Shown here in pieces: positions 23,852 through 33,120 of a stretch of 64,000 bases of DNA. Both the position numbers and the translations under genes were made by a program. The DNA comes from Karstenula rhodostoma CBS 690.94 (taxonomy: Eukaryota; Ascomycota; Dothideomycetes; Pleosporales; Didymosphaeriaceae), in the NCBI GenBank assembly GCA_010093485.1, contig MU001495.1, positions 558,001 through 622,000 on the forward strand. The letters run 5' to 3'. Position 1 is the first letter of the stretch, and each line of letters begins with the position of its first letter. A model generated the notes under the pieces. It saw only the letters and a list, made by a program, of their open reading frames with translations, had not been told where the DNA came from and did no database searches.

Positions 23852-25650
23852 ATGTCCTCGTCGAATGACGCAGCATTTTTGGAAGAGGAAGAGATAGCTC
23901 GAGAGTTCCGAGCACGGTTGCGTGCGCGACAAGAGGCTGCGAAGGCCAACAAAGTACAACGTGTGCGCGAACATCCAAACAAGGTCGATAGGAACTTAGG
24001 CACAGAGGAGGGTAGCGAAGACACACCGTTGCTGGGCCGCAATGGCGCTACTGGAAGCGCAGACAGCGAGAGCGATGACAGTGAACCAGAGTGGTTTGGA
24101 TATGCGGAGCTGAGAGGGCTTCCCTGGTGGAGGCGACCATCGGTATGCGCCATTCTCAAGTTCAGAGATGCGACGGGCCTAATAACGGACAGATCTACTG
24201 GCTTCTGCCTCCTTTCCTGCTCTTCACCATGGCATTCGGCGCTATCATCGTACCAAAGCTCAACTTGATAATGGACCTCGTATGCGACCAATACTACGCC
24301 TCGTCCCCGGATCCGATTAGTGGGCCCATGGACCCAGGACAGCGGCCCGACCGATGCCAAACGGACGCAGTCTCGTCTCGCTCGTCCCTGTTCTTGCTCT
24401 ACGGCAATCTGTGCTCTGGAATCCTGGCAGCTATTACCAGCCCCAAGCTCGGCGCTCTCTCTGACCGCTACGGGCGTAAAAGGTTGTTGGTTTGTACCAC
24501 GTTCGGTGCTCTTCTGGCAGAGGTCCTCACCATTCTTGCTGCCAAGTACCCCGAGACTGTGCACGTGAACTGGATACTGGTTGGATATGCACTGGACGGA
24601 GTAGCAGGCTCGTTTATAGTCGGCATGGCCCTCGCCCATTCGTATGCAACGGATTGCACCTCACCTCAAAAGAGAAACGTAGCTTTCGGGTACTTCCACG
24701 CCTGTCTTTTCACTGGTATCGCAGTGGGGCCAGTTCTCGCCGGTTACGTGATCGATTGGCGCGAAAAGTACGTTGGGAAAACGGAAGCAGTACTTTTGAT
24801 ATTCTACATTGCACTCGCCTGCCACGGCTTTTTCATTCTCTTCCTCACCTTCGCTGTCCCGGAATCTCTTTCCAAGGACAGGCAACAAGCAGCGCGCCGG
24901 CGTCATCGCGAGGAAAAGGAACGAAACGGTGGTCTCGACCCCGACTGGATCGACCAGCTACGCTCCATCAACATTTTGGAGCCTCTCAAGATTCTGTGGC
25001 CCACCGGCCCCGGGACGAGCCCCGCTCTCCGGCGGAACCTTATTCTGCTTGCAGCCACAGACACGATAATGTTTGGAGTAGCTATGGGTGCCATGGGTGT
25101 CGTAATCGTCTACACGCGCAGGCAGTTCGGCTGGCAAGAACTGGAATCCGGCAAGTTCGTCAGCATCGTCAACAGTGCGCGGGTTTTTGCGCTGCTCGTC
25201 GCACTCCCCGTCGTTACACGTCTGATACGTGGTAAACATGGCACAAAGAACCAGCGCAACTCCGGGTCAGACGTCTTCGATCTGTCGATCATCCGCATAG
25301 CTGTCTTCTTCGACATGCTTGGGTACCTCGGATATGCACTTTCAAGAGACGGCAATGTGTTCATACTGTCTGGTGCTGTTGCGGCGTTAGGTGGCATTGG
25401 CAGTCCTGCCATCGGATCTGCGCTCACCAAACACGTCCCTCCGGATCGAGTGGGGCAGTTGTTGGGTGCTACGGGTTTGCTCCATGCATTCGCAAGAGTG
25501 TTGGGGCCCACCATTTTCAACGGCATCTATAGCGCAACGGTGGGTAGCTTCAGACAGACAGTGTTTGTGTGCCTTACGGCCACGTTTGGGTCTGCGCTCG
25601 TCTTGAGTTGGTTCGTCAGACCGCATAGTAAGCCACCCATGCCTATTTGA
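23852..25650 (+). CDS. MFS transporter (DHA1/tetracycline-efflux-like)
   Basis: Major facilitator superfamily proton-coupled transporter, probably plasma or vacuolar membrane, substrate unknown. Exons 23852-24142 and 24193-25650 with a 50-nt intron give 582 residues. The splice joins PWWRRPS to IYWLLPPFLLFTMAFG, restoring helix 1; reading through the intron gives a nonsense tail. Residues 1-95 form a charged cytosolic head with a DTPLLGRNG motif typical of fungal members. MFS motif A is visible near residues 184-194 (GALSDRYGRKR). A ~45-residue charged loop (KDRQQAARRRHREEKERN) separates the two six-helix halves. Confidence 0.87.
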
Positions 25651-26190
25651 TTGATTCTGTGACTAAAAACACGCCTAGTCTACTTGGAACTTGAAGCCGA
25701 TGGTTCGCCGTCTCGACGTGGAAGCACCATCCCCGGACAGGAACAAGAAACCAGCGCGTAGTATGCGCTTTTTCATTCTATTTCCCTTGAAATCGTTCAC
25801 AGTGTGATTGTGTACCATTAGGTGTCTTCCATTGGCGTTCCTACTGGATGTCTTGGGTTCTTTCAAACGCATTTATTTGGCTGCCCGGGTGGCTCGTCTT
25901 TCATATTCTGGGGGTCGGCGGACGTTGTAAATATAGCCGAGGCGGTAGAGCATAGCGCGGTGGTCTTTTGATAGCCTATGATGGGTTTTCCAATTTTTAC
26001 AGCTCGATTCATTGCTCGCTCAAACCTTGACCAAAGAATCACGCATACATTCCTCCCTCTTCGCGGGTAGCCTGCAGGATTATCTTTTTCGGCACCAGTG
26101 AGGTCCTCACCTGCACAAAGTTCTGCATAGACAACCCTGCGCCAAACGTATCCCGCTTCCCTTGCCAACTGGCTAAATGGAGCACAATAC

Positions 26191-26460
26191 GCTAGGACAT
26201 CGAGTTTGTGCGTCAAGGCCAGTGATGGAAAGCAGCCAGGTGGCAAGCTGGTAAGCAATGATTTCAAGAGGTTGAAAGTATTGGTAAGTGCCCACGTATT
26301 ACAAAGATCTTCGCCGGATGAAGTATGTACGCTAGGATATCAATTCTATGCGTGAAAGCAGTGGTAACGCAGTGAGATTGCAGAGCAGTAAGATATGGTT
26401 TCTAGGGGCCGAAAGTGTTGCTTGCCTTAATAAGCATCCATGTATTGTGAAAAGCTTCCT
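26191..26460. repeat. Imperfect ~140-bp tandem duplication
   Basis: GCTAGGACAT at 26191 and GCTAGGATAT at 26331 start two diverged copies, 140 bp apart. Both continue through TATGCGTG/TGTGCGTC, ...AAAGT..TTG and a closing CAC/TGTATT...AAAG..CTTC. Differences are largely C/T and A/G, so the duplication looks old. Confidence 0.5.
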
Positions 26461-26950
26461 TCCATGTGCTTGATAGAGAGCTTCGTGTGGTGGTTTTTAT
26501 GTACTAGTCGCTCGGTGCTCGGGACCGATCCATCCGCGTCCCAATCAACAAGCCCCTCCGTGTTGTGATTTCTGTCCTATATGTACATGTCCCTCTATGG
26601 TCGGGTGTGGACGCTCCGCGTTCCAATCGATAAGCATGTCCAGGTTACGATCACCGTCAGTTGAACGCTTTCTCATCCTTTCAACTATGTAACAGTCTCT
26701 CACTGGTCGAAATCGTAGGGTTTTGCGGGTAACTCTTCCAGCAATAGCATCCGTAGTCAAGCAAACACAAAGCAAAGCATCCACTTCTTTGATCATCGGA
26801 CCATCTTCGTCTGACGCGGCGACGAGTCTGCCAATAACTGCGTCTTGGAAGGCTAGCTCACCTTGCATCCGGGGGAGGTGATCGGTCAGGTGATATTCAA
26901 TGTCACCGGCAATCTTATCTTAACCGTGCTTAACGGTTGGTGCCTGCCAG

Positions 26951-27054
26951 AAAACGATGTTTGAAACGGATGGTGCCTGCTAGCAGCACGCGTATCGATG
27001 CGGCTGTGCGCTTCCCCCGACAAATAACATTCGAAGCGCATGCCAATTCGGGCC
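26951..27054 (+). repeat. Dispersed repeat block A, copy 2
   Basis: Second copy of the block at 18793-18890, in the same orientation. It has CCCCC where copy 1 has CCC and an 8-nt insertion near 27028. It ends at the shared GGGCC (18886-18890 in copy 1). Confidence 0.7.
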
Positions 27055-27170
27055 AATTAATTTTCAAAATCTCGGAGTGGCTGCTAGGGTGTGTGGGTTA
27101 CAGGGTATGTATCCAACCAGCCGACATGTCATGGGGGGGTTCTCGTGACGGTTATTCGTCAGGTATTTCA

Positions 27171-27246
27171 GTGGTTGTGCCTCATCTACCGGATTGTGAC
27201 ACAAGGCTGAGGTCAACCATGCCGTCGGGAACGACGTCTGTTCGAT
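27171..27246 (+). repeat. Dispersed repeat block B, copy 2
   Basis: Second copy of 18112-18187. Here it lies ~115 bp after block A, the reverse order to copy 1, and about 100 bp before the start codon of the cysteine-repeat gene, so it may sit in that gene's promoter. Confidence 0.6.
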
Positions 27247-27352
27247 GGTTCCTATATCTATTACGGTTCCATGGAGACCGATAAGATCTCTTATTGTTGG
27301 GAAATCCTTTCCGTATTTTCTTCTACTGACCCGTCTCGGAGTCGTTGTCACC

Positions 27353-27897
27353 ATGCGCATTCTTCAAAGCTCACAGAACCGCACACGTGCGGCGGTCACC
27401 CCGAAACAGCGCTGCGGTAATAGCTTGCTGCGAGACTCTAGATTCTGTCGCGATCATGCTTGTCTAATCCGAGAATGTCCACGAGAACGGAACGAAGATG
27501 GTGGTCTGTATTGTCGATATGGTAAGCCACGATGACCTGCGACGAACCTTTTTACTGTGCTGACTGAGACGATCAAGACACATGCCGTTCAGATCTATGC
27601 TTCAACCCCGTCGCAACGCTAGGTTCTTCGAGATATTGTACCGACCACGAGTGTCTCGCAACCGGCTGCTATCAGGAAGCGTCCCCAGCTGGGGTCTTGT
27701 GCAAAGAACACACGTGTCTCGCCAAGAGTTGTCTTAGAGTTTGTGTGCCTGGACTGTTCGGGTACTGCAAACGACATGAGCATAAGGGATTACGTTCCAA
27801 TGACAACTTCGCCGACGCTGCTACGTGGACTGGTCATGGCTGCTCGGAGGGGCATAATGTTCATGAGTTCGGATACAACGAGCTCGAGGACCGATGA
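27353..27897 (+). CDS. Small protein with Cys/His zinc-finger-like repeats
   Basis: Two exons, 27353-27521 and 27578-27897, with a 56-nt intron (GTAAGC...CAAG) give 162 residues. The splice is supported because it continues a regular repeat. Units of about 21-24 residues follow the pattern [FY]C-x2-H-x-C-x4-C: FCRDHACLIREC, YCRYDTCRSDLC (His replaced by Asp), YCTDHECLATGC, LCKEHTCLAKSC and a last half unit YCKRHEH. Such spacing suggests zinc binding, each site sharing ligands between neighbouring units. No signal peptide is visible. An in-frame upstream start at 27245 would add 36 residues, but it is not an ATG. Similar short Cys/His-repeat proteins occur in filamentous fungi; I know no function. 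Confidence 0.6.
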
Positions 27898-28354
27898 GCA
27901 GGACCGACCGTAGATGGTCGGGAGGTCCCGATATTCTGGACAAACTCGTAGCTTATCCCGAGCTTTCGCATGTGTATCATAAGTAGAAGGACATTCCACA
28001 GAAGAAAATACCAATCTTGTCATCTTCGTCAACTGAGGTTGGCGTTGCGGTTCGGCATTTCGATGTCATGGTGATTCAGGGCACGGGCCGACGATTGAGC
28101 CGCCGGCCGACGTAAGCAGCCTACGTTGCATCTTTGTCGAGACAGTCGCGTCGCAACTGGATTATTGCACGACACGCTCACTCTTTTTCTTCTAGCCCTT
28201 GCTCCTCACCTTCTCTGAGCTTTTCTACAGCTTCCGTTCGTGTTCAAATTTCCCTGGTCGCTGCCTGCGCGATTCAATGTCCATTTCCATCACTCCCCGC
28301 ATATAACACGCGCTCAGCACGGCCTCGTAAAGGCCATAATACACCACTTGCAAG
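27898..28354. other. Intergenic, no gene seen
   Basis: Spacer before ALG5, 457 nt. It becomes CT-rich near 28170-28290, which looks like a fungal core promoter. No other feature seen. Confidence 0.45.
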
Positions 28355-29637
28355 ATGGGGCTCGACGAACAGCCCTATGGCTATGGCTTTCCCTCCAAAG
28401 TGCCTGCGGAGACAGTGCAAATGCCGCCGACATGGATGCTGGTCGTAGCGCTCGTAGGCTTGGGCGGGGCTCTTCTGTTCTGGGTACATCTACAACCCCC
28501 ACACTCGCAACCTCCGTCCATATCCTGACCAGACAATGTAGTGTTATATGGCCTTGGTCTTATTCGCACCCGTACCCCGCGAACCACGCCGCTCGGAGAA
28601 GCAGTACATCACCGTCTTGCCCAACGGGGACCGCAGCGACCCCAAGGAGCTGCCGTGCTGGATCGACAAATGGACCGCAGAGAAGGAAGTCAGCAAGAAG
28701 CGGACCGGTGGCAAGAGAAGGGAAACACTGGCCAAGATTGCGCTTGAGCAGCCGGAGCTGTTCATGAGCGTGGTGGTGCCAGCGTACAACGAGGAGGAGC
28801 GGTTGACGGGTATGCTGGAGGAAGCTGTGGATTACCTGCAGCAGGAATACGCCGGCAAAGGCTGGGAGATCATTCTTGTGAGCGACGGGTCGACAGACAA
28901 GACGGTGGACAAGGCGCTGCAGTTTGCGCGCGAGCACCAGCTCAGTAACCACAGAAAGTCCGTGTCGGGGCCATGGAAAGATCACCTGAAGCATGAGCAG
29001 CGCATTCCCGAGGGTAGCATCCGCATTGTGGAACTGGAAGCAAATCGCGGCAAAGGCGGTGCCGTTACGCATGGATTGAGGCATGTAAGAGGCCAATACG
29101 TTGTCTTCGCGGACGCCGACGGCGCATCGAGGTTCAGCGACTTGGGCAAGCTGGTCGAAGGGTGCAAGAAAGTCGAGGACAACAGAGGCCGTGGAGTGGC
29201 CATTGGAAGTCGCGCGCATTTGGTGGGAAGCGAGGCTGTCGTCAAGGTATGTTCATGCTACACCTCTTTTGTTCACAATTAACGCCACCCAGCGCTCCAA
29301 ACTCCGCAACTTCCTCATGCACTCATTTCACCTGCTCCTCCGCCTCATGACACCCCCCGCCACCGCCGCCATTGCAGACACCCAGTGCGGTTTCAAGCTC
29401 TTCTCTCGCCCCGCACTGCCCTACATCGTCCCGTACATGCACAGTGAAGGCTGGATCTTCGATGTCGAGATGCTGATGCTTGCGGAGAGCGGGAAAATAC
29501 CTATGGTCGAGGTGGCCATTGGATGGAAGGAGGTGCTCGGGAGTAAGCTGAATGTCATTTGGGACAGTCTGGGCATGGCCTGGGGTTTGGCTGTGCTGAG
29601 GGCTGCCTGGCTGACTGGAGTTTACAAGCGAGATTGA
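28355..29637 (+). CDS. ALG5: Dolichyl-phosphate beta-glucosyltransferase ALG5
   Basis: ER membrane GT2 enzyme that makes dolichyl-phosphate-glucose from UDP-glucose and dolichyl phosphate for N-glycan assembly. Exons 28355-28483, 28542-29246 and 29293-29637 (introns 58 and 46 nt) give 392 residues. Exon 1 supplies the N-terminal anchor (MPPTWMLVVALVGLGGALLF). The GT2 signature starts at residue ~118 (SVVVPAYNEEERL), followed by VSDGSTDKT, the DAD metal/sugar-binding motif near 214-216 (FADADGASRF), and CGFKLFSR ... GWIFDVEML, typical of ALG5. The exon 2/3 splice joins GSEAVVK to RSKLRNFLMHSFH. The first exon is the least certain part. Confidence 0.92.
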
Positions 29638-30202
29638 TACCCTGGCGGGAAGACGAGGAGGGCGCTTGTGTATAGACGGAGTGCGGTATACCATGAAATA
29701 TACTACTGTTGGTTTGTGCATTTGCTTTTAATGCTTGAAGACCTTCGCGGCTTGCTCATTCTATACACTTTGCTTCATCGAGTCAGCTCGCATCCAGCCA
29801 AACCACCCAGTTCGACTTTGTGTAAACGTCTACCACCATCAGCACCCTATTTCGCCATAGGCAGAAAGATCGTCCAAACATTCTTTCCCAATCATGGGGT
29901 GCAGTCTGCCAGTCGAGCTGCAGCGACAATGTCAATAAATCTCTTGGCCTATTGGCAACAGACGAACTTTTCAAAATTGTACACCAGTATCACCCTGGAC
30001 AGCTCAACGATCTTCCATATAGCAATGATGAGAATGAGGCAGCAACCGCAGGGAGTGTAGAAAAATACAACAATATTTAAGACAACTCGGTCCGACCACT
30101 CGTATGGACCGTGATTCTCCACACACGCAAATCCGAATACGATAACGATGAGCTCTACGGCCACCCTGGGTCCGACCTGGAGGAACCCTACAGAAAGGCT
30201 CC
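29638..30202. other. Intergenic, no gene seen
   Basis: 565 nt downstream of ALG5. A frame at 29668-30060 is open but has no family signal. Sequence becomes protein-like only from about 30203, in the decayed gene that follows. Confidence 0.4.
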
Positions 30203-31142
30203 CTAGACCACTTCGACACGCTCACGATCCAGAAGCTGCAGGACCACGTCTCTGGCGCAGTCTACGACTCCCCCGATTTCACCGCAATGCTGCGATAAGT
30301 AACGAAACCAAATCTTTCCATCACGACCGAGACAGATGACAGCGTTCCACAGACGAACATTCACATGGTTGGGTGTTGCGAAATGTTCAACAACGACCTC
30401 TGCACGTGCTGGCTCCGCCCGCTGCAGGGTCGTCTCACCCACCTTAGCATCTACACGACAAAGTTGCTCTGGGGTTTCTGGACCTACTGCGACATCCGCG
30501 CCGTGCAATTCCCGTACTTGAAAAGCCTGAGGCTGCGAGACCAGACTATCGTGCACGAGTGGCAGGTGGAATGGATGCTCGTACGCCCCGCTACGCTGGA
30601 GCAATTGCTGCTTGATGACTGCCCTATCTTCACAGTTATGCATCTGGACGAGGAACAGATTGCGATGCACTTCCCTGGTCTGACCCTCATATATATCAGC
30701 GAGGGCAGGGGGATATACACCAAAGAGCTGGACCTCTGATGGCATACTGTCTTCCCACGGCTACGTAGGGGATTGCCTAGGTTCAAGCACTTTGGTATTG
30801 GACAGGGAAATTGAACAGGGCAGAAAACATTTGTGCAGAGGTACGAGCTCGCAACTAAATTGGTGCATGATGGGGATTGTATGTTTGACAATGCAATTGG
30901 GCCGTCGTAATGGGTTGGTAGGGGGTCATCTGTGGGTGATGTATTCTGCGCGGAAAGACGAGGAGGGTACGAGTACTCTCAGCCTTTGTCATGGTATTGG
31001 AGAGGAGCGCACGATTTATCACTTTCCGAAGTGTGATAAGGAGGATGGGCAGACGTTGGAAGAGTTATGAGAGACTGTGGAGGGGAGGACGTGGGACAAG
31101 CGCTGATTTGTAGCAAGATACACCATGTTGGGAACTGTCGGT
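30203..31142 (+). pseudogene. Decayed fungal F-box/LRR-type gene with in-frame stops
   Basis: A single plus frame reads as protein for ~930 bp but is broken by stops at 30296 (TAA), 30737 (TGA), 30812 (TGA), 30908 (TAA) and 31034/31037 (TGA TAA). Blocks between stops include LTHLSIYTTKLLWGFW, FPYLKSLRLRDQTIVHEWQ, LEQLLLDDCPIFTVMHLDEEQ, WHTVFPRLRRGLPRFKHFG and DVFCAERRGGYEY. The leucine spacing resembles the C-terminal LRR part of fungal F-box proteins. The TAA at 30908 fits a CAA-to-TAA change of the repeat-induced point mutation type. The first stop could instead mark an intron. No start codon is assigned, and I leave the frame as found. Confidence 0.65.
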
Positions 31143-31200
31143 GAGTGATAAAATACTCCGATGTCGTATTTCCAAGACCTTCGACCAACCAACACTCTTC

Positions 31201-32477
31201 TCAGAAGATCGCCAACGCATTCGGCGGTGACCCTACAAGTCCGGGGATATTCAGTGGCGCCGAAGTCAGCAAGAAGGTGTACCTCCCAGTCTTCTTGCAG
31301 TGCTCCGAGAGCGCTTTCAAATCCCACAACTCGCCGATGCTCATTCCAAACATAGACAGCAGCCACGGGTGCATAACTACTATCTGTTAGCCCTCGCCTC
31401 ACTCACGACTTCCCAAACTCCTACATCCAACAGGGATAGCACTCACCAAGATCCACAGGCGTCCCCACGCTTCCATCCTCCTTAATCGGCATCAGCGCCT
31501 CAAACGCAACCGAGTCCCCAGCTACAGCAGCGAAGTGTTGGTTCCAGAGCCACTTGGCGGATTCGAGGCAACCATGGACGCCTGCTAGTTGGGCGTTTTG
31601 CATCTTAGCGAAGTCGGCGGGTTGTGGCGAGGAAAGGACTTCGGTCATGCCGGTGCGGATTATGAGAACATCGCCCGCGCGGAAGGAGACGTTTTGACCA
31701 CTTGCGCATGCTTCGATGTCGGAGACCGTTCTGGTGGTGGGGGTAGAGTCAGTATTCTTGTTCCATGAAAGGAAGGTAGATGACCCCCACTTACATGCGG
31801 TGTTCCTCGAAGGGATGAAAGACTGCTTCGTCCCCGGTTTTGCCCTCTGCTGCTGCTTTGGCTTCGTACCACGCTTTGATGTCTATCAAAACGCCGCGTG
31901 CGACTAGGCCGCCGGAAGCGTGCCAGTGGTCTAACGTCGGCATCTGGTTTGCCTCTGTTGTAGTTGCCGAGAGGCCCTCCTGAGTGGCTTTGATGCCATT
32001 GTAGGATAACTCTGTCTTTTGGTGTTGCCAGTGAACTAGGCTGTCCCATTGACTGCTCACCTGCACTACGATTGATATTGGGCTATTGACAGGAGGCGAG
32101 GGAAGTACATACCTGTGTGTTGAACGTAACCTCATCGTCCCAGCCAGAGCCAGTCGATATCCCTGAGTCTCTCAGATGTACTTTCTTGTGGGTTGGAGGA
32201 CTGCGCCCCATTGGAACTCTGTTGGCGTTGAGCGGCCAGCTACATTATGACATTAGCCATCCAGGTTTGTTTCGAAAGAAGAAGGCAAGCCCGACTTGAG
32301 GGAGATGGAGATGCCATCTCTGGCTTCCTTGCATGCCTCCGCGATGACTTCAGGCGTGAGGATATTCAGCGTCCCGCGAAGGTCCTTCTTACCATCCTTG
32401 TCGAAGACGCCCCACGCGCAGCCTTGCGGCATACCTTCGACAGCAGGAAGGTCGTCAAAAGAGGGGAGATGTGTCAT
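31201..32477 (-). CDS. Cyclase-family (kynurenine-formamidase-like) hydrolase
   Basis: Predicted metal-dependent hydrolase of the PF04199 cyclase family. Five exons, 32477-32296, 32239-32113, 32060-31795, 31730-31447 and 31379-31201 (introns 56, 52, 64 and 67 nt), give 345 residues, and every junction keeps phase. Recognisable family blocks are GTLNILTPEVIAEA and SISLNWPLN at the N-terminus, SSQWDSLVHW at the site where bacterial members have HxGTHxDxxxH, ASGGLVARGVLIDI, FRAGDVLIIRTGM, MHPWLLSMFGMSIGELWDL and the C-terminal TSAPLNIPGLVGSPPNALAIF. The Gln/Ser replacement of the metal-site histidines is, as I recall, normal in this fungal subfamily. It is divergent from the Baeyer-Villiger-type gene, so the two may share a promoter. 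Substrate unknown; possibly a lactone, amide or ester. Confidence 0.85.
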
Positions 32478-33120
32478 TTTGCCCCGCTTGTAATGCGTGG
32501 ATCCGTAATGGTTGGTGTTTGGTGTGTTATTTGGTGTCTAGCTTGCCTACCTACGATGCTTGGAAGCACGGAGGATTGTCAGCACCGGCTTCTTAAGATC
32601 TAACGTTAAGCGCGCACTACACATCTATGCCATAGAGGGTTAGTGCGAAGTCAATGCTGTGTATATCAGGCGTTGCAGGATCATGTTTCTGGGAATTAAT
32701 ATCGCTGTGCCTCTTGGGTTTGGAGATCTACACCAATAGGAAGGCACTCTGTACGTGTATGCGGCCCAATAGGGAAGGCCCCTGCACGAATACGTTCCAT
32801 ACGGTCCGCCCATTACTATAGCCCCACCGATACGGATACAGACATCTATCAAAGGTGCGTTCCTACATGGCGAACACATTGCGGCACAGACGCGGCGTGC
32901 TACGGGTACACCGCGTGTCTTGAGAACCAGAGCCGCTGTCAAATACCAAGCAGCCCTCTCCTTCCTCGTCGCACTTCGACACGAACGTTGCATTTGTATT
33001 TATCCAGAGAACAATAAATTTGAGTTAATCGGTAGCGTGAGTACATCTTGCCCGAAACTCAATAGCACTTTGACACACTGTTACTGACGACAACGCCAGT
33101 GGAAGACACTGCCATTCAAT
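32478..33120. promoter_or_regulatory. Shared 5' region of cyclase-like and BVMO genes
   Basis: 643 nt between divergent starts. Fragmentary frames only. This is where co-regulatory sites for the pair would lie; I cannot single out a motif. Confidence 0.4.

Larger units (their letters stand above)
25651..27352. other. Gene-poor, repeat-bearing stretch
   Basis: 1.7 kb with no supported gene. Minus frames at 25863-26267 (no ATG start) and 26545-26868 (ATG start, 107 codons) stay open but match nothing I know. The latter contains a DRNLDMLIDWNAE stretch echoed just beyond its stop in another frame (DRNHNTEGLVDWDAD), which suggests a decayed repeat-containing gene. It also holds a ~140-bp imperfect tandem duplication and the second copies of repeat blocks A and B. 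Confidence 0.45.

Noticed and set aside
31019..31402. 127-codon minus frame as last exon of the cyclase-like gene
   Set aside because: Using the next acceptor (ATAG at 31380) instead restores the conserved MHPWLLSMFGMSIGE to ALAIF ending and an overall length divisible by three.
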